DNA of 64,000 bases from Boesenbergia rotunda (GCA_024364735.1 JAGFNQ010000299.1:248001-312000), one strand, 5' to 3'; shown: positions 23,975-35,717, counted from the first letter of the stretch. The notes: generated from the sequence alone by a model not told the origin. A program made the numbers and translations.

Positions 23975-24265
23975 GCATAGCTAATTACGAGGTTAAGCGC
24001 ATCTTTGTGGATACAGGTAGCTCCGTCTATCCTGTACAAGGCAGCTCTGGACCAGATGCAAATCGATGAAGATGAGCTGCATCCAGTATCCACCCTGCTC
24101 TTCGGCTTCACCGGATACCGCGTGCAGCCGATAGGACATATCTCCCTATCTCTATCATTGGGGGATGATACGTTGGAGAGAACAAGGAGGACGTCCTTCA
24201 TGGTCGTGGATGCCCCATCATCCTACAATGTCATCCTGAGGCATCCTGCGCTCAGCCTATTCTAG
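23975..24265 (+). pseudogene. Retropepsin-like protease remnant
   Basis: The aspartic protease signature VDTGSS is encoded near 24007. The expected continuation shifts into another frame, which runs to 24265 and holds the family-like FTGYRVQPIGHISL and ILRHPALS. The frameshift lies just after the active-site motif. Confidence 0.65.
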
Positions 24266-24549
24266 GCGGTGGTCTCAGTCTACCACCAAAGATCAATTTC
24301 CCCGTGGGTGAGCAGGTGGCCGAGATTAAAGGGGACCAACTAGCTTTCCAGCGGTGCTATAGCGGGGAGGTCAAAATAGAAGTCCGCAAGAACCTGAAGA
24401 CGCATGAAACACTACAAATCGTCCTTGCCAACCCTCAAGAAGAAGAATGACCCAAAGATGAACATAGGGAGGTCGAAAGCAAAGATGTCCATATTCATCC
24501 TTAGCAGGCGGGAGGAATCACAAGGATTGCGGCTGACCTTACACCCGAG

Positions 24550-25479
24550 TTGAGGAGTCATCTGATCAGCTGCTTGCAGGACCATCGGGACGTGTTTACG
24601 TGGGCTACCGAAGAGATTAAAGGAGTCCCTCTTGCTTTGGCCATGCGTTGCTTACATATAACCCCGGGAGTCCGGCCGGTAAAGCAAAGGCAGAGATATT
24701 TTGCCCCTGAGCAGGAAAAGATCATCAGAGAAGAAGTCGCCAAATTACTGAATGTCGGACACATAAGAGAAGTTCAATTCCCGACCTGGCTGGCGAATGT
24801 TGTACTTATCCCTAAGCCTAGGGGTAAATGGTGGGTTTGTATCAATTTTAGAGATTTAAATAAAGTTTACCCTAAAGGCTAGTACCCCTTGCCTCAGATT
24901 GATCGGTTGGTGGATTTTACCTCTGGCTGTGATTTTATTTCGATGTTGGATGCTTATCAAGGATACCACCAAGTTCCTCTTGCTCGTAAAGACCAAGAAA
25001 AAGTTAGTTACGTGACGGCAGATGGTACCTACTGCTATAATGTCATGCTGTTTGGGTTGCGCAATGCAGGTGCAACCTATCGGCGGATGATGAACAAGGT
25101 CTTTCGCCATCGGATAGGGAGGAACATTAAAGTATATGTGAATGATATCCTGGTCAAGACAGATAAGGGGAAGGACATGATAGCTGACCTGGAAGAGACG
25201 TTCGCCACGTTGAGGGCTAACAAGCTGAAACTGAACCCCGCTAAATGTTTGTTCAGGGTGAAGAGTGGTTGGTTCCTCAGGTACACGGTGACGGAAAGGG
25301 GGATTGAGGCTAACATTGAGAAAGTGCAAGCCATCCTCAATATGTCATCCCCTCGAAACTTCAAGGACGTGCAGCAGCTGAATGGTAGAATTACCGCTCT
25401 ATCCCGGTTCATATCCAAATATGCTGACAGGACCCTACTGTTCTTCAAGATTCTGAGGAAGACTGTCAAGTTCAATTGA
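24550..25479 (+). pseudogene. Reverse transcriptase remnant
   Basis: The RT domain reads through NVVLIPKPRGKWWVCINFRDLN to a TAG at 24880-24882. It continues in frame with SMLDAYQGYHQVPL and a fingers-palm block. The catalytic YVDD box is YVND here (asparagine codon at 25141-25143), which would abolish polymerase activity. The frame ends at a stop at 25477-25479. The sequence type is Ty3/gypsy. Confidence 0.85.
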
Positions 25480-26738
25480 GATGCTCAGTGCAAGAAGGCT
25501 TTCACAGATTTGAAAGCATACCTCACCGAGCTCTCCGTCCTCTATAAGTCGATGGAGGGAGAAACACTATTCATCTACCTGTTCACGGTTGACCAAGCCA
25601 TGGGTTCTACACTCATTTAGGAAGAAGGTACTATTCAGTACCTAATTTACTTCTTCGGGCATCTCCTGAAGGACGCAAAAACTCGATATACAATACTGGA
25701 GAAGCTGGTCTTTGCCTGACGGCCCGAAGACTGAGGTCGTATTTCTTGGCGCATCTAGTGGTAGTGCTCACCAATAGCCTGCTTGGGCGTGTCCTCACCA
25801 ACTCAAAGGCTTCAGGGTGGCTGATCAAGTGGACGACAGAGTTGAGCGAGTATGAGATTGAGTACCACCTCCGTACGACCATCAAGGCACAAGCTTTTGC
25901 TGATTTTATGCTCGAGGGTGTCCCTAAACCTGAAGCTAATAGAGTATGGAAAGTCTACGTTGATGGCTCCTCTAACCACAAGAACAGCGGGGTCGGAGTT
26001 CTGATGATTTCCCCCAGGGGAGATGTATTGCAATTGTCTATCCGACTTCACTTCCGAGCCACTAACAACGAAGCTGAATATGAGGCGATTCAAGCGGGGT
26101 TACAAGCAGTCAAGCAAGTGGAAACTGCTCGGGTCATCTTGCACTCAGACTCTCAACTTGTCGCCCAGCAGATAAAAAGCGAATTTGAAATAAAGAATGA
26201 GCGCCTACAAAAGTATGTGGCCATCTATGAACAACTAAGGTCATCTTTCACTGAGGTTGTTCTGCAAATGATCTCCCGAGCTGACAATGTTAAGGTAGAC
26301 GAGCTAGCCAAGTTGGCCAGCTCCATTATCTCATGGATGTTGGACGAGCCCAATGCTATAGAAGGAAGGGTGGTTCAGATCGAAGAAGAGGCCGCTGGCA
26401 CTGCATTACTTGATTGGAGAGAGCCCTATGTGGAATTCCTACGCAGTGGGCTATGCCGGCGGGTGATAAAGAAGTTCGGCTTTTTCGTCGTCGAGCATCC
26501 AGGTTTATGCTGGTCAGGGAGCAACTATACAAAAGAGCCTCCGTCCGACCTTTTCTCAAGTGTGTCGGACCAGAGGAAGTCGACTACATCATGCGAGAGA
26601 TTCACGAAGTCATCTTCAGGAGCCATATTGGGGCAAGATCCATGGCTAGAAAGATTATCCTGGCTAGATACTTTTGGCCAGCTGCAAGCAGATGCTGTCA
26701 AATTTGTGGCTAGATACGAGGTCTGTCAAAGACATTAG
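25480..26738 (+). pseudogene. RNase H connection and archaeal-type RNase H remnant
   Basis: A decayed first RNase H region (25480-25745) with several stops leads into a 330-codon frame at 25746-26738. That frame has QAFADFM, then an RNase H fold with YVDGSSN, NNEAEYEA, LHSDSQL and a late ADN...DELA. These are the four acidic positions of an archaeal-type RNase H, the extra domain that marks the Tat lineage. The frame drifts out of register near 26420, where a second frame (26414-26713) carries the start of integrase. Confidence 0.8.
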
Positions 26739-26739
26739 C

Positions 26740-27640
26740 ATATCACTCATCGCCCAACAGAACTACTTCGAGCCTCCATAGTTTCCTCCTCATTTGATCA
26801 GTGAGGAATGGATATTGTGGGTCCTTTTCCAATCGGACCCAATAGAAGAAGTTTCTGTTGGTGTTGATCGACTACTTCTCAAAATGAGTTGAGACTGAAC
26901 CTCTGGCGCACATCACAGAAGCTACGGTGATGAAAATCCTATGGAAGAATGTAGTCTGCAGGTACGACATTCCTTATATGTTGGTGTCGGACAATGGCAG
27001 ATAATTTGCAGGAGGCAAGCTAAGAGAGTGGTGTGAAGGGCTAGGTATTCCAAGCCTTCACTTCAGTCGCGTATCCACAAGGCAATGACCAAGTAGAAGT
27101 AGTCAACTAGGAGATAATCAGAGGGTTCAAGATAAAGCTAGACCACGTCGGGGACAACTGGGTGAAAGAGAGCTCCCAAGCGTCCTATGGTCGTACCGCA
27201 CCACTCCCCAGGAAAGAACATGTCAGAGTCCTTTCAACCTAGTGTATGGGGCGGAAGCAGTAATTCTTGTGGAGATAGGCGATGTGTCCATCTGGCGACA
27301 ACATTACAACAAGGAAGGCAATGATCAAGAATGATTGATCAACCTGAACCTGGTCATAGAAGTACGAGACAAGGCGGCCACCCGACTAGTTGCATATAGG
27401 TAGCGTATGCAGCAGACATACAATCGCCAGGTAATCGCCCAAACTTTTCAAGTCAGAGACAAAGTCTGGAAGAGAATCAAGCCGGTCGGCGACGCCGGAA
27501 AGCTCGAGCCGCAGTGGAGCGGACCCTAGACTGTCGTCAAAAAGCTCGTTGGAAGTAGTTATTATCTATAAGATGACAAGGGCAAAAAGCTAGATAAACC
27601 ATGACATGCAAATCACCTCCAGCCATATCGTAGTTGGTGA
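26740..27640 (+). pseudogene. Integrase remnant
   Basis: Across changing frames one can read PTELLRASIV, MDIVGPFPIGPN, a VSDNGR-like core and an AYPQGNDQVEVVN-like motif. A C-terminal GDAGKLEPQWSGP-like tail and HANHL follow. These correspond to the catalytic core (D, D, E) and C-terminal domain of a gypsy integrase. At least six stops or frameshifts are visible. Confidence 0.7.
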
Positions 27641-27756
27641 GCCTTGTGGGATACAATATGTATTTGTTTGCATGTTTGTATTGCTTTGCAGTTTCCATAA
27701 TGAAAGAAACAAACAAGATGTCTCATCAAGACCCAACACGATTGCATGAAGATTGT

Positions 27757-28675
27757 ACCATCTCGTGGTGCTGCGGATGCCCGAGATGAGTAGGCCTGAT
27801 TGTGGTGCCGAGGATGCCCGACCAGGAGGAGCATAAATTCCTACCATCTCGAGGTGCTGCGGATGCTCGAGACGTGTAGGCCTGGTCATGGTGCCGAGAA
27901 TGCCCGACCAAGAGGAGCATAAACTCCTACCATCTCGTGGTGCTGCGGATGGCTTGGTCGTGGTGCTGAGGGTGCCTGACCAGGAGGATCATAAACTCCT
28001 ACCATCTCATGGTGCTATGCCCGAGATGAGTGAGTCTAGTCGTGGTGCCGAGGATGCCTGACCAGGAAGAGCATAAACTCTTACCATCTCGTGGTGTTGT
28101 GGATGCCCGAGATGAGTGGGTTTGGTCGTGGTGTCGAGGATGCCCAACCAGGAGGAGCATAAACTCCAATCATCTCGTGATGCTGTGGATGCCTGAGATG
28201 AGTAGGCCTGGTCGTGGTGCCGAGGATGCCCGACCAGGAGGAGCATAAACTCCTACCATCTCGTGGTGCTGCGGATGCCTGAGATGAGTCAGCCTGGTCG
28301 TGGTGTCGAGGATGCCCGACCAGGAGAAGCATAAACTTCTACCATCTCGTGGTGCTGCAAATGTCCGAGATGAGTGAGTCTGGTCGTAGTGCCAAGGATG
28401 CCCGACCACGGGGAGCATAAACTCTTACAATCTCGTGGTGCTGCGGATGCCCGAGATGAGTAGGCCTGGTCGTGGTGTCGAGGATGCCCGACCAGGAGGA
28501 GCATAAACTCCTACCATCTCGTGGTACCGAAGATGTCCAAGATGAGTAGGCCTGGTCATGGTGCCAATGATGCCCGACCAGGTGGAGCATGAAGATCCTA
28601 CCATCTCGTGGTGCCGAGAATGCCCGAGATGAGTAAACTTGGTCGAGGAGCCAAAGAAGTCCGACCAGAGATAAG
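27757..28675 (+). repeat. 85-bp tandem array, about 11 units, downstream of integrase
   Basis: The unit begins CTACCATCTCGTGGTGCTGC and contains GATGCCCGAGATGAGTAGGC, GTGGTGCCGAGGATGCCC and GACCAGGAGGAGCATAAACT. Period is about 85 bases with a few short units (for example near 27940-28015). Each unit holds near-duplicate halves. The overlapping minus-strand ORFs of 60-100 codons are repeat artefacts. Tat/Ogre elements often carry such arrays in their 3' untranslated region. Confidence 0.9.
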
Positions 28676-29216
28676 TTAGCTGGAGCACGGCGCTGAGGAA
28701 GCGCTGTCAGGTATAAATTGGACCTATGTCATTTGACTTTGTGGACGACACCAGAGGTACACCAGCCTGGAAGAAATATTGAACAGGGCGAGTCCTGTCC
28801 CTGCCTGCGCAGACGATTAAACCAGACATTGTGCCCTCATCTCTCCCCTGATGTTGGATCTCGCGGATATAAAGGAGTCTAATAAGGAAGAAGAATTGAA
28901 GAAAATCGCGCAGCAGATGAGCAATGAGACATAGAAGATAAACGTATTCTATTGATTGGCTAAAGTCACGCTTGGAGTACATACAAACAGAGAATACGAA
29001 CATAAGATTTGAAGAGAAAGATACAGAAGACAAATACATTTCATTGGCAGAAGGCAAATACATTCAAGAAAAGGGACAGAAGATTTCATTCACAAACTCA
29101 GAGCACAGACGAAAATAATACAAAGGTATTCCATTCAAAATGGAGGAATACATCTGAAGTACATTAGGAAACAAAAAATAAAAAACAAGATACAGGAAAA
29201 GAAAAGAAAAAGCTAG
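28676..29216. other. Spacer between array and antisense ORF
   Basis: Untranslated part of the Tat element. Its right half (28930-29216) is A-rich with GAAGATAAACG and ACAGAAG stretches. No coding signal was found beyond a chance minus ORF. Confidence 0.5.
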
Positions 29217-29654
29217 TCACAACTCCTTCTCCTCAGGCGGCAGCTCATCCCAGGCCTGGCTGACGTTGAGGAAACTAAGGTCGGCGTCCGGCTTCAGCAC
29301 TCCCGTCCGCCGGATGTGCTGGGCTGCTCCGTTGAAGCCCTACTTCAACCGTCCCAGCACTTGGCTGACCAGGAGGTCCCCAAACTCGTCGGATTGAAGG
29401 AACTGGGCCTTGAACGCCGTCTTCGCCTCCACCTGTCGGGACTCTTCATCGGCCTTATATGTCCTCAGTGCTTCCAGGGCCTGGTCCGGCGCAATCCTCA
29501 GCTCGGTCGCCTTAGAGGATTGCTGGTCCCGAGCCGCCTGTGCCTCTCGGAACTGCTCTGCACTCTCTTAGAGCTGTGATTGCACCCGCTTCGAGTCTTC
29601 CTGCAAGAGGTAGGCCTTCTCAGTCAGCTACGCCGCCCATTCCCTGGAGCACTT

Positions 29655-31379
29655 TGTTAGGATCTTGGGATGGCTAGAGAGGGGGGGTGTGAATAGCCAC
29701 CCACCAAAACTCGCTTCTTTCTTCCTACGATCAGGTTAGCAGCGGAAAACAAAACAGAAAGAAACGCAAATAGAAACTAACACAAGTGTTTACAAGGTTC
29801 GGGGATAACTTGCTCCTACTCCTTGGCGTGCCCGTGAGGTGGGCGATCCCTTAATCGTCGACAGATCAAGCCTCGGAGTGAGCCCGACTAAAAACTTCCT
29901 CTTTCTCGGTGGAGTAACTTCTCCACAAATGTCTCAGAAGTATATCAAATGAAGCACATGAGACTAGAGAAGCTTAATCAACAGAGCACAAGCACCAGTA
30001 AAACACAGAAAGCTCAAACTAGAAGCAAGTCGTAGAGAACACCAACAACAAAACTCTTCACTCTGTTCGTTAGTTGTGTATATCCTCTCTGCTTCGCCAA
30101 CTTCTTCTTCTTAAGCCTTTCTTCTGCACACCTACAGGCGTCGTCACCCACTGACCCCTTCTGAGCTCTCAGCATCCTCTTCAGCTGAAGCTTCAGGTCA
30201 CGGACCCCTTTTGAGCTCTCAGCATACTGATCATCTTCAGCTGAAGCTTCAGGTCGTCAGGTGTCGTTGAAACTTGCAAATGTGTATCAAACAAAATAGC
30301 ACCAGAGAAAGTCACCCTTGACCCTTCTTCTTGCTCCTGCATTTGAATCTCAAAGCCCTGTGTTGTCTGCACACTTACAGATTCATTAGCGAAGCAAATC
30401 AGAACCGCGCTGACAACAATTTGAATTAAAGTTATGAGGTGGTGATCGATCACCTTGATCGATTAGACAACCACCTAACCAATCAGACTCTATCTTGATT
30501 GAGCCAGTTATGTTCTGATCGGTCTCACAGACTGATCAGAGACCAGGGGATTGGTCACCAGACCGATCCCTAACCTTCACTGGAATTTAGGGTTTAGGGC
30601 AGTTAAGGCTCCTGATCGGTCAAAGTGACCGATCAGAGAAACACCTGATCGGTTTCACTGACCGATCAGGCAAGGTCCTGACCGATCAGGATCCATCTTG
30701 ATCGGTCCAGGACTTTGCTGATCGGTCGCACTAACCGATCAGATATCTTTCTGTAACCTCACAGAATATTTTCTGATCGGTCACCAGACCGTTCAGAAAA
30801 CCTTCTGTTTTCTCAAAAACTTTCTGGATCGGTCAACAGACTGATCTACTATCAAGATAGTTTGTGTCAACTCCCTGATCAGATTTCAGACCGATCCAGC
30901 CAACCATTTAGACCCTGAGTCCAGAGAACAGGCTCCCTTGCCCTCTTTGACTCAGTCTGGTTTGGAGAACGAGCTACCGAGCCCTCTCTGACTTATCCCG
31001 GTCCAAAGAACGAACTACCGAGCCCTCTCTGACCAAAGTTCGGAGAATGAGCTACCGAGCCCTCTCCGACTCATCTCGGTCTAAAGAACGAGCTACTGAG
31101 CCCTCTCTGACCAGAGTCCGGAGAACGAGCTACCGAGCCCTCTCCGACTCATCTCGGTCCAGAGAACGAGCTACCGAGCCCTCTCTGACCATCTCGGTCC
31201 AGAGAACGAGCTACCGAGCCCTTCTGACCAGGGTCCAGAGAACGAGCTACCGAGCCCTCTCTGACCAGTACACTTAATCAAAACTTAACTATCTGATCTC
31301 AAATCTCACTCAATCGAACTTAAATCGATGTCAACATCAAAATAACAATCAGGTCAGACTGCATCAACACACTTCATCT
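29655..31379 (-). mobile_element. Solo LTR, family Z copy 1, 1,725 bp, with perfect target duplication
   Basis: On the minus strand it starts TGTTGATGCAGTCTGACCTG and ends CATCCCAAGATCCTAACA. CACTT flanks both sides on the plus strand (29650-29654 and 31380-31384). No internal domains are present. It contains a cluster of CTGATCGGTC/GACCGATCAG palindromes (30430-30900) and a 40-base tandem block (30965-31270) with GAACGAGCTACCGAGCCCTC. Copies 2 and 3 lie at 33091 and 62281. It interrupts the antisense ORF of the Tat element. Confidence 0.85.
30430..31270. repeat. Palindrome cluster and 40-bp tandem block in solo LTR copy 1
   Basis: About ten occurrences of GATCGGTC or GACCGATC lie in 30430-30900, often as inverted pairs spaced 3-20 bases apart. 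Seven or so units around CGAGCTACCGAGCCCTCTCT follow at 30965-31270. Nothing is coded. Confidence 0.85.
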
Positions 31380-33090
31380 CCTTAGACAGATAGTCCATCT
31401 CATGGGAGAGGGTCTTCGTCATCTCTGAGAGAAGGTGCTCTTGGTGGCGACAGTTGTGCAGAGAAGACTCGAAGGCCAGCAAGGAGTCTAGGTAGTATTT
31501 CACCTTAACCCGCAGACCCCTGTTGGCCTCTGTCTGCATTAGGCCTTCCTCGCGGGCGCGGTGGACCTCTGCCTCCAATTCTGCTACCTGTTAGCGCAGG
31601 GCTTCAGTCTCTTGCCTGGAGGATAAGTGGCTACCTGCGACGAGGCAGTCATAAGTAGCCTACCACAGTAAATAACGGGAATTAGAAAGGATGAACAATG
31701 ATAACAGAAAAAGTACGACATCTTTACCTTCAAGAGGGACTTGTGCAGGTTGGCGAGTGGCCCAGCCGAAGCACTTGAGGTCCTCCCTCACGCGACGTCC
31801 CGACTCCTCAAAGAGAGTGTATCTTCAAGGCAGCGGAGTGGCTGGATGGCAGGTGCTTCAGGAGGCACTGTAGAGAGGCCCGGGATGTCCTCCTCAGAGC
31901 TTGATGCTCCCCCGGAAGTAGGACCCTCGGCGGAGGCCTCCTTTAACATCATTGGTTGAGGACCCAGAGAGGCCGCCTCCTCCGCTGCCTGGACCTTCTG
32001 GCGCAAGCGCGCACTCGTCAACCGGGGCATTGCTGGATCTGCCTGCTTGCCTTTCAAGGCATCCGAAGAACTGGGCGGGGTGGTGATGGCAGTCTGATGC
32101 CCCGCAGCTGGAGGGGTCGTCTGTCTGAAATGCTTTGAGAGGGGGATCATATCCTCCTCCTCGGTGATTGTGGGGAGCTCTGGAGGTGTGTGTTTCTCCA
32201 GGGGGAGGATCTGATCATTTGTCGAGCCGCTTGTGCCCCGTCTTCCTGGGGCTTGGCCGTCAGAGGACAAGCCTGAGGCGTAGGTTCTTCTTCATCACCT
32301 CCCGTCTCAATGAGCATAGGAGAAGGGTCAACTCCTTGATCATCGGGTCGCTCCGGCGTCCCCTCTGAGTCCTCAGCCAGGTCGACCACCGAGGCGGTGG
32401 GAGCTAGAGGAGGGGCTAAGGCTTGTTCATTGGCTTGCTTCCATTTAAGGAGCTTGTTCATCGCCTGGACAACATGATGTCCTCTTCAATACAAAGACAA
32501 TAAGACATTAGTTAGAATCAACAAGCATTTGATAAAAATGTGAACTTACTGAGGCTAGGGCTAATGCGAGTGGATTTGGAGCTAAGTCTAGCCCGATACA
32601 GGAGTTCTTCACACTATACCAGGCTGGGGTCGTTGAATTCCATGTCGGCCAAGATGCCTCTGGCCTGCTGGTACCCCAGATCCTGCTGGAAGTCGCCTAG
32701 CTCTGGAATGGACAGTAGGTCTTCTCTCCAGCGGATTGAACTAAAGAGGCGCTCAGGAAGTCGGATGAAGAAAAAATGCTCCTTCCATCCCTTATGAGAG
32801 GAAGGAAGGCTTTCTATAAACTTATGGCTGGGGCAAGTCGTGAAACTAAAAGCTCACCTAGACACTAAGGTTGGGAGGAAGAAAAAATGAAAAAAGCGGG
32901 GGGTCAAAGGAATATTGAAGAGTTTGAAAAGAATAAACGTCCCGCCCATCTGGGCGAAGGCGTTGAGAGTCATCTAGTAGAAGGGGATATCAAAATAAGC
33001 AAATATACTCATGAAGAAGGGTGGAAGAGGAAAACGGAGACCTTGGTCTACCTACCCTTGGAAAAAGGTGAAAACCCCAAAGGGAAGTTT

Positions 33091-34925
33091 TGTTAATGCA
33101 ATCTAACCTGATTGTTGTTTTGGTGTTGACACCAATTTAAGTTTGGTTGAGTGAGTTCGAATTAAGTCCTGGTCGGGGACTGGGCACGAAATCCTAGTGA
33201 GTGAAGCCGGGTCCTAGTGAGTGAAGCTAGGTGAAAGAAATCCTAGTGAGCGAAGCTAGGTGAAGTAAATCCTGGTGAGTGAGGCCGGGTCCTAGTGAGT
33301 GAAGCTAGGTGAAGGAAATCCTGGTGAGTGAAGTCGGGTCCTAGTGAGTGAAGCTAGGTGAAGGAAATCCTAGTAAGTGAAGCTAGGTGAAGTAAATCCT
33401 GGTGAGTGAAGCCGGGTCCTAGCAAGGGAAGCTAGGTGAAGGAAATCCTAGTGAGTGAAGCTAGGTGAAGTAAATCCTGATGAGTGAAGCTGGGTCCTGG
33501 TGAGTGAGGCTAGGTTGGACTAAGTCCCGGTGAGTGAAGCTAGGCATGTTGGATCGATCTGAAGTCCGATCAGGGAGTTGGCACGAACTCTCTCGGTTGT
33601 AGATCGGTTTGAAGTCCGATCAGGGAGTTGGCACGAACTCTCTTAATAGTAGATCGGTCTGGTGACCGGTCAGAAATAGATCAGAAACATTCTGTGTGGT
33701 GGTCGATCGGTCTGGTGAATGATCAGAAACAGATCAGAACATTCTGTGTGAAGACTCTGATCGGTCAGTATGACCGATCAGGGGGCATGCCTGGACCGAT
33801 CAGGCAGGAGCCTGATCGGTCAAGCTCTAGCCTGATCTGTCAGCTTGACCGATCAGGCCTTGACCTGATCGGCCAAGTGACCGATCAGGTGGTTGTGGTT
33901 TGCAGGAGCTTGATCGATCAGGCCCTTCACTGATCGGTCTCTTTGACCGATCAGTGCCTTGCTGGAAATCATCTGGAATTCACAGTAGGTTTGAGGATCG
34001 GTCTAGTGACCGATCCACTGTCCCTGATCGGTCAGTGAGACCGATCAAAAATTCACTGATCGATCAGAGTCGAGTCTGATTGGTGAGGAGGGTGTCTGAT
34101 CGGTCAGGGTGACCGATCAGCGCCTCAAAACTTTAATTTGAATTAATGTCAGACCTCTGATTTCCTTCTGATATGTTTTGATTTGCTTCGCTAATCAGTC
34201 TGTTGAGTGTGCAGATGATACAGGGCTGTGGAGGATCTCAGGGTAACTTTTACCTATGCTATTTTGTTTGATACACGTTTGCAGTTTTCAACGGCGTCTG
34301 ACCTGAAGCTGCAGCTGAAGAGGGTGACTTCAGTGAGCTCAGAAGAGGTCACTGAGTTAGTGGGGTGACCACGTCGTGGGTCAGTGAGTGACGAAGCCTG
34401 TAAGTGTGGTGCAGAAGGAAGCTTAAGAAGAAGAGGTTGGCGAAGTAGAGAACAAGTGAAGAGGAACAAATAGAAAATGAAGCAAAGGGTTTTGCTGTGG
34501 GTTTTGCTGTGTTGTTGTGCTCTCTGTATATTCTTCTTGCTTGAGCTTTCTTTGTGCTTTCTGTGCTTGTGCTTAAGGTTGCATCTGTAAGCTTCTTCTT
34601 AAGTCTCTGTGCTTACTTTGATATATCTTTGAGACTGTCTGTGGAGAGGTTACTCCACCGAGAAGGAGAATTACTTATCCGGATTCATTCCGGGGCTTGA
34701 TCTGCCGACGATCAAGGGATCGCCCACCTCATGAGCACGCCAAGGAGTGAGGGCAAGTTATCCCCGAACCTTGTAAATCTCTTTGTTAGCTTCTGGTTTG
34801 TTTCTGTTTGCATCTCTTTCTGTTCTGTATTTTTCTGCTGCTAACTTAAGTGCAGAAAGATCGAAGTGAGTTTTTAAGTGGCTGGCTATTCACACCCCCC
34901 CTCTCTAGCCATCCCAGATCCATCA
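33091..34925 (+). mobile_element. Solo LTR, family Z copy 2, 1,835 bp
   Basis: It starts TGTTAATGCAATCTAACCTG, closely matching the start of copy 1, and ends CTCTCTAGCCATCCCAGATC plus about five bases. It holds a 48-base tandem block (33185-33540) built on AAATCCTAGTGAGTGAAGCTAGG and a palindrome cluster (33545-34125). Near the 3' end is a leader with CGAACCTTGTAAATCTC, also shared with copy 3. No exact target duplication was found, so one end may have changed. It splits the antisense ORF of the Tat element. Confidence 0.75.
33185..34125. repeat. 48-bp tandem block and palindrome cluster in solo LTR copy 2
   Basis: The first block has seven or so units of CCTAGTGAGTGAAGCTAGGT variants. The second has about fifteen GATCGGTC/GACCGATC sites, many arranged as CTGATCGGTCAGTATGACCG-type hairpins. 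Confidence 0.85.
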
Positions 34926-35280
34926 TGTTCTACGGGGGATTGGTCTATCCTAGGGGCCTCCACATCCAGCTCCGCTGGAATGTCATACGCTTCGCAGGCG
35001 GCTCGGAGGGTCTCCGACTTAATCCTGGACGAAGCGGCTTCATACCACTCCAGATGATAAGTCCTTTCGTCCCCCGGCTGCCCTTTCCTATCTTGGCCTC
35101 CTTTCCCCTTCCCGTCCTTACCCATGATTGCGAATGAAAGAGGAAGAGAAAGGAGGAAGACGAAGGAGACTTACGTGTGAAGAGAAAGCCCTAGAGAAGG
35201 AGAATGCTATAGTAGGCGAGAACGTTGGGTGAGCTATGATATTCGACAAGGAGAGAAAATGAGAGGACGCTTTCGCCATC

Positions 35281-35290
35281 CCTTTTTATA
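35281..35290 (-). promoter_or_regulatory. TATA box of the antisense transcription unit
   Basis: On the minus strand this reads TATAAAAAGG. It is followed by a TCTC-rich leader, a GTAAGT (possible splice donor near 35173) and the antisense ATG at 35125, about 160 bases downstream. The spacing and leader look like a plant RNA polymerase II promoter. Confidence 0.5.
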
Positions 35291-35717
35291 GAGATGAAGC
35301 CGCCCTCGTGCGGAAAATAGGGGCATGACATGTAGATGACGATAATTGCCCATCTCGATGCATCGCCACTCCTTAGGGTCGTCGTTTGGTATGATCCTGT
35401 GGCGCGTGTCAGAAAGAAATCACGAAGAAAAGATATGTCCATGTGGCAAGACCATATTCGCTGAAGGGTCTCCTCGTCATTAAGATACCCGCACGCTTTT
35501 AATGGGTGATAAACAGTTATTATTGCCTCGTCTCGGAACTCACAGAGCATTTTTGGATTAATTCAAAGGACCGCCTCGGGCGGGAGACGAATGTTTCGAT
35601 TCCTCGGAGCTGACAAATGGCCAAGAGAGAAGGAATGACAATATGGGTCTCGTAGATGCGTAGCTTCCCCTCGTCGTACCACCAGCCTAATCAGTTAGTC
35701 ATACTTTGATTAGACTT

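Larger units (their letters stand above)
29217..35125 (-). pseudogene. Antisense ORF of the Tat element, Transposase_28-like, split by two solo LTRs
   Basis: The minus-strand frame starts at an ATG at 35123-35125 (MGKDGKGKGGQD). It resumes at 33090 with phenylalanine-rich text and the hallmark SSHKGWKEHFFFIRLPE near 32800. It passes through a Pro/Glu-rich stretch (31788-32461) and a coiled-coil-like region (31384-31578), and ends after 29650 with RRTGVLKPDADLSFLNV and a stop at 29217. The order and KGW..FFF motif fit the Pfam family called putative gypsy type transposon (Transposase_28), found antisense in Grande-like Tat elements. Solo LTRs interrupt it at 29655-31379 and 33091-34925. In-frame stops occur as well (for example near 29625). 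Its function in live elements is unknown. Confidence 0.7.

Noticed and set aside
27590..28688. Series of minus-strand ORFs with repeated LLVGHPRHHDQ text
   Set aside because: Each is a read-through of the 85-bp array, with no start context or known domain.
33628..33933. 101-codon ORF with repeated DRSG text
   Set aside because: It arises from the GATCGGTC hairpin cluster in the solo LTR.
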